Of a stretch of DNA of 64,000 nucleotides, positions 48,585 to 57,371 are shown one piece after another. The notes under the pieces were generated by a model, which saw only the letters and a program-made list of their open reading frames with translations, had not been told where the DNA came from and did not search any database. Made by a program: the position numbers and the translations under genes. Location of the stretch: NCBI GenBank assembly GCA_018266355.1, contig JAFEAP010000013.1, positions 96,501 through 160,500 on the forward strand, written 5' to 3'. Each line of letters begins with the position of its first letter. Positions within the stretch are counted from its first letter, which is position 1. The stretch is from Bdellovibrionales bacterium (lineage in GTDB: Bacteria; Bdellovibrionota; UBA1018).

Positions 48585-49103
48585 ATGCGGAATATTAGGC
48601 GAATCGCTGCCCTCGTCGGAATCCTCGTTCTCGGCTTATCGGCCGGGAATTCTCGCGCGAACGAAGGCGAGGCCTGCCTCCCGGAACTCGAAGGATCGGC
48701 CTTCGCGAAGGTCCTCCGCTTCGACGGCGGAGTCATCCACGTCGACCAAAAATCCTCGCGCTTCGTGAAGGCGCGCGCGATCGGACCCCAGCGCTACCTC
48801 GTCGAGTACCGCGCGAACGACAAACCCGGGGCTCCCGTTTTCACCGGCGTGCTCACCCTCACGAGCAAAGGGAAACTCGTCGGATTCGTCGTCGAGAATC
48901 CGAAGGGCCAAACCGTCCGGGACTGCGGACCGAAGGAAGACGCGAAACGGTCCCCCACGCCCACGCCCACGCCCACGCCGTCGATCACCGCGACGCCGAA
49001 ACCGAACGTGACGGAAGCGCCGAAACCCGCGGCGACCGTCGCGCCTCCGTCCGAAGAACCACCTCCGGCCCGGATCGAAGTCGAAACGGAAAACGGGGAT
49101 TGA
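48585..49103 (+). CDS. exported Pro/Thr-tailed protein of unknown function
   Basis: 172 residues with a signal peptide (MRNIRRIAALVGILVLGLSAGNSRA). Residues ~28-118 form a beta-rich domain with one Cys pair (EACLPE, VRDCGPK). The C-terminal ~50 residues are a Pro/Thr/Ala linker including a (PT)n stretch encoded by four CCCACG units at about 48955-48978, then an acidic end. No family recognised. Convergent with aminopeptidase P. Confidence 0.7.
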   Translation: MRNIRRIAALVGILVLGLSAGNSRANEGEACLPELEGSAFAKVLRFDGGVIHVDQKSSRFVKARAIGPQRYLVEYRANDKPGAPVFTGVLTLTSKGKLVGFVVENPKGQTVRDCGPKEDAKRSPTPTPTPTPSITATPKPNVTEAPKPAATVAPPSEEPPPARIEVETENGD

Positions 49104-49112
49104 GGAAACGCC

Positions 49113-50447
49113 CTACTTCAGCGCTTCGATCTCTTCCCGCGTTTTCGGCACGCCGGCCGTCATGATTTCGCAGCCGCCCGCGGTGATGAGGATATCGTCT
49201 TCGATCCGTACGCCGATCCCGCGATATTCCGCCGGCGCGTCCTTATCGTCGGGTTGGATGTAGAAGCCCGGCTCGATCGTGAACATCATCCCCGGCTCGA
49301 GTTTACGCGGCTCAGGTGCGTTCGCACCGTAGCTCATCTGGTAAAGCCCGATATCGTGCACGTCCATCCCGAGCCAGTGGCCCGTGCCGTGCGGATAGAA
49401 ACGCTTCACCTGGCCCGACGTGATGATTTCGTCCGTCTTGCCCTTCATCAACCCGAGCGAGAGCGCTCCCTCGACGAGGATCTCCGAGGCGCGGCGATGG
49501 ATCGCGGCCTGGCTCGCGCCCGGCTTCGCCATCCCGATCGCCTCGAGCTGGGCCTTCAAGACGAGGTCGTAGATCGCGGCCTGGGGCTTCGAAAACTTCT
49601 TCCCGACCGGGAAGGTGCGGGTGATATCGGACGTATAGTAGTTATACTCGGCGCCCGCGTCGACGAGAAGGAGGTCCCCGTCGCGCAGCACTTCGTTGTT
49701 CGCGCGGTAGTGCAGGCAGCACGCGTTCTTTCCGCCGGCGACGATCGAGCCGTAACCGACGCGCTGGGAGCCCTGTTTGCGGAACTGGTAATCGATGAAC
49801 GCCTCGATCTCGAATTCGTTCACGCCCGGTTTCGCCTCGGACATCGCCGCCTTGTGGGCGGCGGCGGTGATCGAACACGCGCGCTTCATGAACTCGATCT
49901 CTTCCTTCTGCTTCACGACGCGCATCGAGCCGAGCGCTTGGTTCGGATCGGCCATCGGAAGGAGCACTTTACCCGAGCGGCCCTGCGAACGGCGGAGCGC
50001 TTCGAGGGCGCGGAAAACGACGCGGTCTTCGGCTTCGTCGTGATTCGCGCGGTAATAGAGTTTTTCGGAGTACTTCAGGAGCTCCGGAAGTTTCTTTTCG
50101 AATTCGTCGTGGAGGTAGGCCTCGTCGACGCCGAAGACTTTCAGCGCGCCTTCGGTTCCGTAGCGCTCGCCTTCCCAGATCTCCATCACCGGATCGCGGC
50201 GGCGGACGAAGAGGACGGTCTTGTATTTCCCGCCGCCCGTCGGCGCGAGGACGAGGTAGGCTTCCGGTTCTTCGAAACCGGAGAGGTAGAAGAAATTCGA
50301 TTCTTGCCGGAAAGGGAACGTCACGTCGGGGTTCCGGAGCATCTCGCGCGCGGCCGGGAAGACGAAGGCGGCGCCTTCCGACTCGGTCTTTTTCATGAGG
50401 GCGTCGCGGCGGGTTTTGAAGAAAGGCGGAAGCGAAGTGAGCAACAT
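49113..50447 (-). CDS. pepP: Xaa-Pro aminopeptidase
   Basis: Cleaves N-terminal residues before Pro. 444 residues from ATG 50447 with GAGG nine bases upstream. It has the N-terminal domain (FRQESNFFYLSGFEEPEAY), and the five metal ligands in LLVDAGAEYNYYTSDITR, HGTGHWLGMDVHD, MMFTIEPGFYI and GVRIEDDIL. Cytoplasmic. A terminator for the gene upstream lies in between. Confidence 0.95.
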   Translation of the reverse strand: MLLTSLPPFFKTRRDALMKKTESEGAAFVFPAAREMLRNPDVTFPFRQESNFFYLSGFEEPEAYLVLAPTGGGKYKTVLFVRRRDPVMEIWEGERYGTEGALKVFGVDEAYLHDEFEKKLPELLKYSEKLYYRANHDEAEDRVVFRALEALRRSQGRSGKVLLPMADPNQALGSMRVVKQKEEIEFMKRACSITAAAHKAAMSEAKPGVNEFEIEAFIDYQFRKQGSQRVGYGSIVAGGKNACCLHYRANNEVLRDGDLLLVDAGAEYNYYTSDITRTFPVGKKFSKPQAAIYDLVLKAQLEAIGMAKPGASQAAIHRRASEILVEGALSLGLMKGKTDEIITSGQVKRFYPHGTGHWLGMDVHDIGLYQMSYGANAPEPRKLEPGMMFTIEPGFYIQPDDKDAPAEYRGIGVRIEDDILITAGGCEIMTAGVPKTREEIEALK

Positions 50448-50555
50448 GGGATTTTCCTCGGAGGCGATCAGTTTCCGGCCGTATCTAAGCCAGCTCGAGG
50501 ACACCCTAACGCGCCCGGCGGGAGCGCTCAAGGCGCCGGGTGCCGATTCCGGCAT

Positions 50556-50587
50556 AAAAAAGGCCGGGCGGATCGCTCCGCCCGGCC
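50556..50587 (-). terminator. terminator after the serine protease gene
   Basis: 11-base-pair stem GGCCGGGCGGA/TCCGCCCGGCC with a 4-base loop, followed on the minus strand by six T. Confidence 0.88.
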
Positions 50588-50615
50588 CAGATTCGCTATA
50601 AAGCGAGACGCTCGA

Positions 50616-51563
50616 TCAGTTCAGGCGCGACTTCTTCGGCCAGAACGAACCCTTCGGCTCGTCGCGCGGAGGCGTCGGCGCCGGAGCGGACGACGGCTTC
50701 GCGAGCAGACAGCCCGCCTTGTTCAGGTCGATCTTCCGGTCGTCCGTCAGGCACGAGTAGAACCACGAGATCTGCTGGCCGTAGGAAAGGCCCTTTTGGT
50801 AGGTGATCGTCCCGCGCTCGTCGACTTCGCACGGGTTGTCCATCGTGCACTTCTCGCCGTTTTCGTTGCCGGTGTTGTTCACGCCGACGACTTCCTTCGT
50901 GTCGAGCGAGATGATCGGGGAACCCGAGGTGCCGCCGATGGTTTCGCAACCCGGGCGCGAATAACGGATCGAGTCCTTCATCGACCAGCCGGCTTCGCGC
51001 AGTTCATGCACGATGCCGTCGACTTTGCAGGAATAACCGCGCTTCCAGTAACCCGAGATCACGTCGATGCCTTCGCCGACCGCCGGATAGCGGTTCGCGA
51101 GGGTGAGCGCGTGGATCTTATAACCGTTCTCGATCTCCGCGTAGGTTTCCTTCAGGAGGTAGAGCGTGACGTCCGTCCCGGTCATCGTCGCGTAGAGGAT
51201 CTTCGTCGCGTGGACGTCGCCGATCTTCGAACCCGTCGACGGATCGAGGAGGTTCATCGTGCGATTCGCGGCTTGGTCGACGATCACGACGCCGGGCTTC
51301 GGCATACCGCCGCCCATCGCGTTCGCGAGGCAGTGGCCGTTCGTGAGCACCATCGCGTTTTCGTCGGCGAGGCTCGTTTGGAAACGGACGAGCGAGCCGG
51401 AACAATTGTTCAGCGCGACGATGCCGTCGAAATTATAGCCGTCGAGCGCGGCCGAAAGGTGCTTCGCGTTTTCCGCGTAGTCGCGGGGCGCAAGCGGCAA
51501 GGCGAAAGCGGAGGCCGTAGAGAGCGCGGCCGCGAGAACGACGAACGAGTTGGACAGTTTCAT
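50616..51563 (-). CDS. exported trypsin/V8-like serine protease
   Basis: 315 residues from ATG 51563 behind GAGGGGGG. Signal peptide ends ASAFA-LP. The catalytic triad is visible: His in VLTNGHC, Asp in GTDVTLYLL and Ser in GGTSGSPII. At least four further Cys can form disulfides (NNCSG with GHC, YSCKVD, GCETI). The C-terminal tail is Pro/Ala/Ser-rich and basic. A periplasmic or secreted protease, possibly an attack enzyme. Own terminator after it. Confidence 0.88.
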   Translation of the reverse strand: MKLSNSFVVLAAALSTASAFALPLAPRDYAENAKHLSAALDGYNFDGIVALNNCSGSLVRFQTSLADENAMVLTNGHCLANAMGGGMPKPGVVIVDQAANRTMNLLDPSTGSKIGDVHATKILYATMTGTDVTLYLLKETYAEIENGYKIHALTLANRYPAVGEGIDVISGYWKRGYSCKVDGIVHELREAGWSMKDSIRYSRPGCETIGGTSGSPIISLDTKEVVGVNNTGNENGEKCTMDNPCEVDERGTITYQKGLSYGQQISWFYSCLTDDRKIDLNKAGCLLAKPSSAPAPTPPRDEPKGSFWPKKSRLN

Positions 51564-51641
51564 GATTTCCCCCCTCACGGTGTGAGTGCCGGCACGCTAA
51601 CAGGTGGGAAACCCGTGTAAATACTCAGGGCGTCAGAAACG

Positions 51642-52235
51642 TCATTTCCTTTCGGCGGACTCGACCCCGGCGATATCCTCGCGGACGGCGGCCATCCCGG
51701 TAACGAGCTTCGAAATCGCGGCGAGTACGGCCTCGGATTCGGCGGTGGTGATCTTCGAGAGGAGCAGGCCCATCCGCCGATAATGCACGGGAAGCATCCG
51801 CTCGATCTTCTCGCGGCCTTCGTCGGTGAGGACGATGAAAACGCCGCGGCGGTCTTCAGGATGGTCTTCCCGGCGGATCCAACCCTCGCGCTCGAGGCCG
51901 TCGATGAGACCGGTCATGTTCCCGCGGGTCGTATCGAGATTCGCGGCGAGCTCGCTCGGGGTCATCACGCCGGGCGGCCTCGGACGGCCCTCGATCGTCT
52001 CGGGAAGTCCGAGGTCGAGGCCGCAATATCCCTTATAAAGCATCATCAGGAGCATGAATCGGCCGCGGGAAATTCCCCATTGTTCGAAGTGGTCTTCGAG
52101 CACGCGTTCGAGTTGGGCCGTCACCCACATCAGCTTCAAATAAACTTCGAAGCTCTTCGGCTTTACGTCGGGAAACCGAGCCGCCAGCTTAAAGATGGTC
52201 TCTTCCTTGGGGATTTCCTTCCACTCAATACGCAT
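51642..52235 (-). CDS. MarR-family transcriptional regulator
   Basis: 197 residues. The winged HTH is clear (SELAANLDTTRGNMTGLIDGL, wing REDHPEDRRGVFIVLTDEG), with a longer than usual N-terminal helical part (~40 residues) and a long loop (GLPETIEGRPRPPGVMT) before the DNA-recognition helices. It is divergent from the efflux operon and presumably represses it and itself at the 52284-52321 palindrome until an efflux substrate binds. Confidence 0.93.
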   Translation of the reverse strand: MRIEWKEIPKEETIFKLAARFPDVKPKSFEVYLKLMWVTAQLERVLEDHFEQWGISRGRFMLLMMLYKGYCGLDLGLPETIEGRPRPPGVMTPSELAANLDTTRGNMTGLIDGLEREGWIRREDHPEDRRGVFIVLTDEGREKIERMLPVHYRRMGLLLSKITTAESEAVLAAISKLVTGMAAVREDIAGVESAERK

Positions 52236-52278
52236 TCGTTTAGTCCTCGCGTCCGGGCGCTAAAGTTAGCATCCTATA

Positions 52279-52323
52279 TTGACGACTGGTATATAGTATA
52301 GTACTATACAATCTACCAGTCAA
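52279..52323. promoter_or_regulatory. MarR operator with face-to-face sigma70 promoters
   Basis: A 38-base near-palindrome (52284-52321, centre 52302/52303) has 8-base perfect outer arms GACTGGTA/TACCAGTC and a perfect 14-base core GTATAGTACTATAC. It contains promoters on both strands: plus TTGACG-17-TACTAT for the pump operon, minus TTGACT-17-TATACT for marR. Binding at the shared centre would block both. Confidence 0.82.
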
Positions 52324-52353
52324 TCTTCCGAGATGCTCCCGAGGTCTCCCCCG

Positions 52354-53673
52354 ATGATCCCCCTCCTACTGATTTTCCTCACTGCCTCTCCCGCCCACGC
52401 GGAAACCCTCACGCGCGACGGCGCCGTCCGCGAAGCGCTCGGCCAATCGCCGGCATACGCGAAGTCCCAGGCCGCCGCCGAAGAGCAGGACTGGAAGCGG
52501 GCCGAAACCTTCTCGTATTTCCTCCCCACCCTCCAGGTCACCGCCTCCCGCTATTTCGTGAAACAGCTCGAGTATAACGACCTCGACTTCGGCGGATCGC
52601 CCGCCCACATCCCGCTCATCTACCCGGCCACGCGCGCCTCGCTGAACTTCAACTGGAACCTCTTCGACGGTTTCGGGAATTTCTACCGCTACTCCGGCGC
52701 GCGCCGGCTGTCCGACGCCGCTCGCGACGAAGCGGACTGGGCGCGGTTCCAAACCGAGGAAGACACGCTCCTTCATTTCAACGAAGCGGTCGCCGCCCGG
52801 GAACTCCAGTCGGTCGCCGAGCAGAACGTCGCGACGCTGAAGGACCACCTCGACCAGGTCACCAGAACCCGGAAGGGCGGCCTCGCGACCCAATACGACG
52901 TCCTCCGCGTCGAAGTGCAGCTGAACGAGGCGAATTCCGAACTCCTGCGCGCGAAGGACGACGTCGTCCTCGCCCGCCAGAAACTTTCCCAGGCGCTCGG
53001 CGTCGATCCGACGACCGATACGCGCGAGCTCTCGGGCGAGCTCGAGATCCCGCTCACGACCGGCGTCGATCAACTCAAGCTCGGCGACGGCCAGGACCGG
53101 AAGGACCTCCAGGCCGCGGGGCTCCGCGCGGAAGCCGCCGATAGGCAGTCGGCCGCGGCGAGCACGTACTGGATCCCGCGCATCGGCCTCGGGGCGCAGT
53201 ACACCCTCTACAACAACCTCACCGACGGCATGACCGACTGGGACCAGTACCGCGCCGCTTGGAACGCGGGGATTTTCCTCACCTGGAACATCTTCGACCT
53301 CGGGCTCGTCGCGAAATCGAAGGCGGCCGGCTACCAGAGCGTCGAAGCCCAGAAATCCTATCAGGCCGCCCGACTCGCGATGCCGACCGACTTCGAGTTT
53401 TGGAAACGCCGCTACCTCTACAGCGCCGCCCTTTACGAAGCGAAACTCTCCGACGTGAAGAAGGGCGAAGAGAGCGTCCGCCTCGCGAAGGCCGCGATGA
53501 AGGCCGGCGTGCGGACGAACTCCGAAGTGCTCGACGCCGAACTCGATCTCTTCCGCGCCCGCGCGGGGCTCGTGAACGCCCTGAAAGGGAGCACCGAAGC
53601 GCGCATTAAGCTCGAACTCGCCCTCGGGCGCAAACTCCCGAATCTTTCCAAACCGGCGAAAAATCCGTCTTAA
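52354..53673 (+). CDS. TolC-family outer-membrane efflux protein
   Basis: 439 residues from ATG 52354, chosen because GAGG lies nine bases upstream; ATG 52333 lacks an SD. Signal peptide MIPLLLIFLTASPAHA. It has the two OEP repeats with long coiled-coil helices (ALGQSPAYAKSQAAAEEQDW at the start, KAAMKAGVRTNSEVLDAELD near the end) and the barrel strand NLFDGFGNFY. Outer-membrane exit duct of the tripartite pump, expressed from the MarR-controlled promoter. Confidence 0.92.
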   Translation: MIPLLLIFLTASPAHAETLTRDGAVREALGQSPAYAKSQAAAEEQDWKRAETFSYFLPTLQVTASRYFVKQLEYNDLDFGGSPAHIPLIYPATRASLNFNWNLFDGFGNFYRYSGARRLSDAARDEADWARFQTEEDTLLHFNEAVAARELQSVAEQNVATLKDHLDQVTRTRKGGLATQYDVLRVEVQLNEANSELLRAKDDVVLARQKLSQALGVDPTTDTRELSGELEIPLTTGVDQLKLGDGQDRKDLQAAGLRAEAADRQSAAASTYWIPRIGLGAQYTLYNNLTDGMTDWDQYRAAWNAGIFLTWNIFDLGLVAKSKAAGYQSVEAQKSYQAARLAMPTDFEFWKRRYLYSAALYEAKLSDVKKGEESVRLAKAAMKAGVRTNSEVLDAELDLFRARAGLVNALKGSTEARIKLELALGRKLPNLSKPAKNPS

Positions 53674-53697
53674 CGTTCCCCTCGAAGGACAGAATCT

Positions 53698-54603
53698 ATG
53701 AGCACCTCCATGACCGACACCGCCGCCACGAACGTAAAAACCGAAGCCGCGCCCGTTTCGAAGAAAAAGAAGATCCTCACCGGACTCGCCGCCGTCGCCG
53801 TCGTCGGTCTCCTATACTTCACCTACGAAGAGATCTTCTTCGTCTCGACCGACAACGCCCAAATCCGCGGGAACGCCACCCTCCTTTCCGCGAAAGTGAA
53901 CGGGTTCATCACGAAGGTGAACGTCGAGGAAAACCAGAAGGTGAAAGCCGGCGAAGTCCTCGCCGTCATCGACGCGAAAGACTACGACGCGAAATCGTCC
54001 GCGGCGACGAACGAGATGGAAGGCCTCGCCGCCCGCGCGAAAGACGCCCAGACGAACGCGAAGCGCGTGAAGGAACTCTTCGCCGCCGGCGCGGTCACTC
54101 GCCAACAGCTCGACTCCGCCACCGCTTCGGCGACCGAACTCGAGAACCGCCTCGAAGCCCTCAAGTCCCAAGTCGAACTCTCGCAATACGCCGTGAACGA
54201 CACTCAGGTCCGCGCTCCTTCGGACGGCGTGATCGCCCGCCGCTCGGCCGAAGTCGGCATGCTCGCCTCGCCGGGCATCCCGCTCTTCGGTTTCGTAAGC
54301 TCGGAGTCCCGGTGGGTCGTCGCGAATTTCAAGGAAACCGACCTGAAGAAACTCAAGATCGGGGCCGAGGCCGAAATCTCGGTCGACGCGATCGGCGGCC
54401 GGAAATTCCACGGCGTCGTGGAGAGCCTCTCGCCGGCGACCGGCTCGACCTTCTCGCTCATCCCGCAAGACAACGCGACGGGGAACTTTACGAAGGTCGT
54501 CCAGCGCGTTCCGGTCCGCATCCGGCTCGAAGGCCTGAACGCCGAAGATATCGATGCACTGAAGAGCGGCCTCTCGGCCGACGTCAAAGTGCACGCCAAG
54601 TGA
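53698..54603 (+). CDS. EmrA/HlyD-family membrane fusion protein
   Basis: 301 residues. A cytoplasmic N-terminus and one membrane segment (ILTGLAAVAVVGLLYFTYEE) are followed by a lipoyl-like domain (QIRGNATLLSAKVNGFITKV), a helical hairpin (KDAQTNAKRVKELFAAGAVT) and the barrel domain (RVPVRIRLEGLNAEDI). It bridges the inner-membrane transporter and the outer-membrane duct. AAGGA precedes its ATG, 24 bases after the TolC-like gene. Confidence 0.93.
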   Translation: MSTSMTDTAATNVKTEAAPVSKKKKILTGLAAVAVVGLLYFTYEEIFFVSTDNAQIRGNATLLSAKVNGFITKVNVEENQKVKAGEVLAVIDAKDYDAKSSAATNEMEGLAARAKDAQTNAKRVKELFAAGAVTRQQLDSATASATELENRLEALKSQVELSQYAVNDTQVRAPSDGVIARRSAEVGMLASPGIPLFGFVSSESRWVVANFKETDLKKLKIGAEAEISVDAIGGRKFHGVVESLSPATGSTFSLIPQDNATGNFTKVVQRVPVRIRLEGLNAEDIDALKSGLSADVKVHAK

Positions 54604-54653
54604 CGGGGAACCTCCCACGCCCACTCCATTCCTCATCCTAGAGGGAGGTTCCT

Positions 54654-56315
54654 TTGTCTAACGCCGCCACCGCCAAAGCCGCCCCGGCACCGTTCAAGCT
54701 TTCGACCGAAGCGAAGTTCATCATCGCCACCGCGGTGCTCGCCTCGCTCCTCGAGATCATCGACACGTCGATCGTGAACGTCGCGATCCCGACGATGATG
54801 GGGAACCTCGGCGCGACCCAAGAGGACATCTCGTGGGTCGTCATCGGCTACATCATCGCGAACGCGATCGTGCTGCCCGCTTCGGCGTGGCTTGCCGGCC
54901 AGTTCGGCCGGCGGAACTACTACATCACCTGCATCATGATCTTCACCGCAACGTCGGTCGCCTGCGGCCTCGCGCCGAACTTGACGACGCTCGTGATCTT
55001 CCGAATTCTCCAAGGGCTCGCCGGCGGAGCGCTCCTCCCGACTTCACAGGCCCTCATCCAGGAGCAGTTCCCCCAGGAACACGCGGGCACCGGCTCCGCG
55101 ATCTACGGGATGAGCGTGATGATCGGACCGACGATCGGCCCCACGCTCGGCGGTTACCTCACCGACCACTTCGGCTGGCGGATGATCTTCAACATCAACC
55201 TTCCCCTCGGCCTCTTCGCCGCTTTCATGGCCTATCTCTACGTCACCGAGCTCAGCGGAGCGTCGCTGAAGTCGATCCGGGCCGACAAGGCCGCGCGCGC
55301 CCAAGCCGAGAAAGTTCGCGCGCTCTCGAACCAGGACGCGGCGGTGGCCGCGGCCGCGCCGCCGAAACCGAAAACCCCGCCGATCGACGCGATCGGGCTC
55401 GCTCTCCTTTGCGTCGGTATCGGGTGCCTCCAGTACGTCCTCGAACGCGGCGAAGCCGACGGATGGTTCGAGGACCGCGGAATCCTGATCACGGCCGTCC
55501 TCGCCGGCCTCGCGCTGCCGACGTTCGTCTGGTGGGAGCTCAAGACCGCGTTCCCGATCGTCGAAGTCCGGCTCTTCCGGATCGCCGTCGTCCGCAGCGG
55601 GACGATCCTCATGTCGATGCTCGGTTTCATGCTCTACGGTCTGATGTTCATCCTGCCGATCATGGTGACGACCTTTCTCCACTACGACGCCACCCAAACG
55701 GGCATGATGTTTATCCCCGGCGCGCTCATCACCGCCTTCTGCATGCCGATGGCCGGTAAACTCCTCCAAAAAGTCGACGCCCGAATCCTGATCCTTTGGG
55801 GGGTGACGATGATCACGATCATGTTCACGATGTTCACGCGGTTCAGCTCGCAGACGGGCACCGACGGCTACTTCTGGGCGCTCATCGTTCGGGGACTCGC
55901 GATGGCCTTCCTCTTCGTCCCGATCAACGCCGTCGTACTCGGCGCGTTCCGGGGCAAGGAACTCGGCCAAGTCGCGGGGCTTATGAACCTCCTTCGCCAA
56001 ACCGGCGGCTCGATCGGCATCGCGCTCATCAACACCCTCCTCGACCGGAATTCGAAGCAGAACAAGCTCGACCTCATCAACCACGTCACCCCGTTCGACC
56101 TCGGCGTCCGGGCGAACATGCCCCCGGGGACCGACCTAAGGCACCTTTCCGAATCCGCGATCCGCGCGCTCGATCACCGGGTCGACGCCCAGGCGTTCAT
56201 GCTGAGCTTCAATCAGCTCTGCTGGATCATCCTCTTCGTCTTCCTCTGCTCGATCATCCCGCTCGTCACGTTGAAACCCCAGAAGGGCCTCAGCGCGCCG
56301 GCGGACGCGCATTAA
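54654..56315 (+). CDS. EmrB-type MFS drug transporter (DHA2, 14 TMS)
   Basis: 553 residues starting at TTG behind GGGAGG. DHA2 pattern: LEIIDTSIVNVAIPTMMGNL in helix 1, SWVVIGYIIANAIVLPASAW in helix 2 and GPTIGPTLGGYL in helix 5, with ~14 helices in all. An Ala/Lys linker near residues 205-245 sits between helices 6 and 7. Proton-driven export of hydrophobic drugs; last gene of the pump operon. Converges on the structured 3' element copy C. Confidence 0.93.
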   Translation: MSNAATAKAAPAPFKLSTEAKFIIATAVLASLLEIIDTSIVNVAIPTMMGNLGATQEDISWVVIGYIIANAIVLPASAWLAGQFGRRNYYITCIMIFTATSVACGLAPNLTTLVIFRILQGLAGGALLPTSQALIQEQFPQEHAGTGSAIYGMSVMIGPTIGPTLGGYLTDHFGWRMIFNINLPLGLFAAFMAYLYVTELSGASLKSIRADKAARAQAEKVRALSNQDAAVAAAAPPKPKTPPIDAIGLALLCVGIGCLQYVLERGEADGWFEDRGILITAVLAGLALPTFVWWELKTAFPIVEVRLFRIAVVRSGTILMSMLGFMLYGLMFILPIMVTTFLHYDATQTGMMFIPGALITAFCMPMAGKLLQKVDARILILWGVTMITIMFTMFTRFSSQTGTDGYFWALIVRGLAMAFLFVPINAVVLGAFRGKELGQVAGLMNLLRQTGGSIGIALINTLLDRNSKQNKLDLINHVTPFDLGVRANMPPGTDLRHLSESAIRALDHRVDAQAFMLSFNQLCWIILFVFLCSIIPLVTLKPQKGLSAPADAH

Positions 56316-56347
56316 TCGACCGACAGGTCGATTACGCCCGCAGGAGG

Positions 56348-56433
56348 ATAGTAGGTTCGGGCGCGGATGGGCGGGCTTCAAACCTTCAGCGTAAGCTGAA
56401 GGTGACCCGACCGCAGCGCCCGAACTGTTCTAG
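56348..56433 (-). repeat. structured 3' element, copy C
   Basis: Minus-strand copy starting CTAGAACAG 12 bases after the acid phosphatase stop. Arms GTTCGGGCGC and GCGCCCGAAC (56355-56364, 56416-56425) pair perfectly. The core GCGGTCGGG and AGCCCGCCCATCC matches copies A and B, but an extra hairpin (ACCTTCAGC/GCTGAAGGT, 56382-56403) is inserted in the loop. Ends CCTACT. Confidence 0.8.
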
Positions 56434-56444
56434 GTGCAAGCCGA

Positions 56445-57287
56445 TCAATTCAGTCTAAAGTCCTGAAGGATCACCGCCCGCTTCGCGACGGGCCCTTCGT
56501 GCTGGTACGCGCCCACCATGAAGAACGGCAGCGCCCGCGGGAGGTTTTCCATCCAGATCTCGAGGTTCTCCGGTTCGTTCTCGAAGATCCCGAAGACGCG
56601 TCCCCCGCGGTTCGCGACCCGGTCCGCGATTTCCTTCGTCGCGCGACGTTTGAAGTCCGGGGAGGCTTCCACGTCCGGCTTCAAGTAAACGAGGGAGTCC
56701 TCGCCCGGCCGGAGCACGCCGTGGTCGGAGAGAAAACGAAGCGTGTTCGTGCCTTGGCGCTCGATGCTCCGGCTCGAGACGAAATACACGAGCGCGCCTT
56801 CCTTCTTCAGTCGGCGCAGGAAGAGCGAGGCGCCCGGATAGAGCCGGTCCTTGTCCACGATGTAGCGCCCGGAGAGGTAGATGTCGAACGCGCGTTTCGC
56901 GACGGCCTCGACGAACGCCTCGTCCTTCGCACCGTAGTGCCGCAAGTAAGTGAGGTCGTCGTAGCGGTTTCGAAGGCGGTAGAGGTCGTCGAGCTTGATG
57001 TAGCGGAGGGCCGCGCAGTCGGGGTGTTTCACCGGCGCGCGGGTGCACGCTTCGTCGATCGCGTCGAGCATCGCCTCGTAGCGGCGCGGGCTCGAATCGA
57101 CGGTGGTCTCGTCGAGGTCGAAGACGAAGGCGGCACGGGATCCGTATTGGTGCGCGAGCGCGAGCATGTGATTCAGCGCCGCGGGCGCCACCGGAGCCGC
57201 CGCCGCGGGAATCGCGGGGACGGTCAGGCCGAGGCCGACGGAGACGACGAGGGCGGAAAAGGATGCGGACGGGATCGACGGGCGCAT
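56445..57287 (-). CDS. exported HAD-superfamily acid phosphatase
   Basis: 280 residues with a signal peptide (ending IPAAAA-PV). HAD motifs: DLDETT with nucleophile Asp at ~55, FVSSRS, and Lys/Asp in KRRATKEIAD and IFENEPEN. This is the pattern of class B / NLP-type secreted acid phosphatases that release phosphate from nucleotides. Periplasmic. GGAGGTTCTC before the ATG is a strong SD. Divergent from the LysR gene. The 3' element copy C follows its stop. Confidence 0.85.
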   Translation of the reverse strand: MRPSIPSASFSALVVSVGLGLTVPAIPAAAAPVAPAALNHMLALAHQYGSRAAFVFDLDETTVDSSPRRYEAMLDAIDEACTRAPVKHPDCAALRYIKLDDLYRLRNRYDDLTYLRHYGAKDEAFVEAVAKRAFDIYLSGRYIVDKDRLYPGASLFLRRLKKEGALVYFVSSRSIERQGTNTLRFLSDHGVLRPGEDSLVYLKPDVEASPDFKRRATKEIADRVANRGGRVFGIFENEPENLEIWMENLPRALPFFMVGAYQHEGPVAKRAVILQDFRLN

Positions 57288-57339
57288 GAGAACCTCCAGG
57301 TGGGCGAGTTTTCGTCGATCGGCCCTGAAATTTAAAAGA

Positions 57340-57345
57340 TATAAT
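57340..57345 (+). promoter_or_regulatory. possible -10 box in the phosphatase-LysR gap
   Basis: A consensus TATAAT lies in an AT-rich 84-base gap between the divergent phosphatase and LysR genes; no good -35 is seen. The LysR protein could bind here. Confidence 0.3.
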
Positions 57346-57371
57346 AGTTCTACTTATGATAACTCTGGGTT

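Noticed and set aside
48955..48978. Tandem CCCACG units as a phase-variation switch
   Set aside because: The six-base unit keeps the frame, so copy changes only alter linker length.
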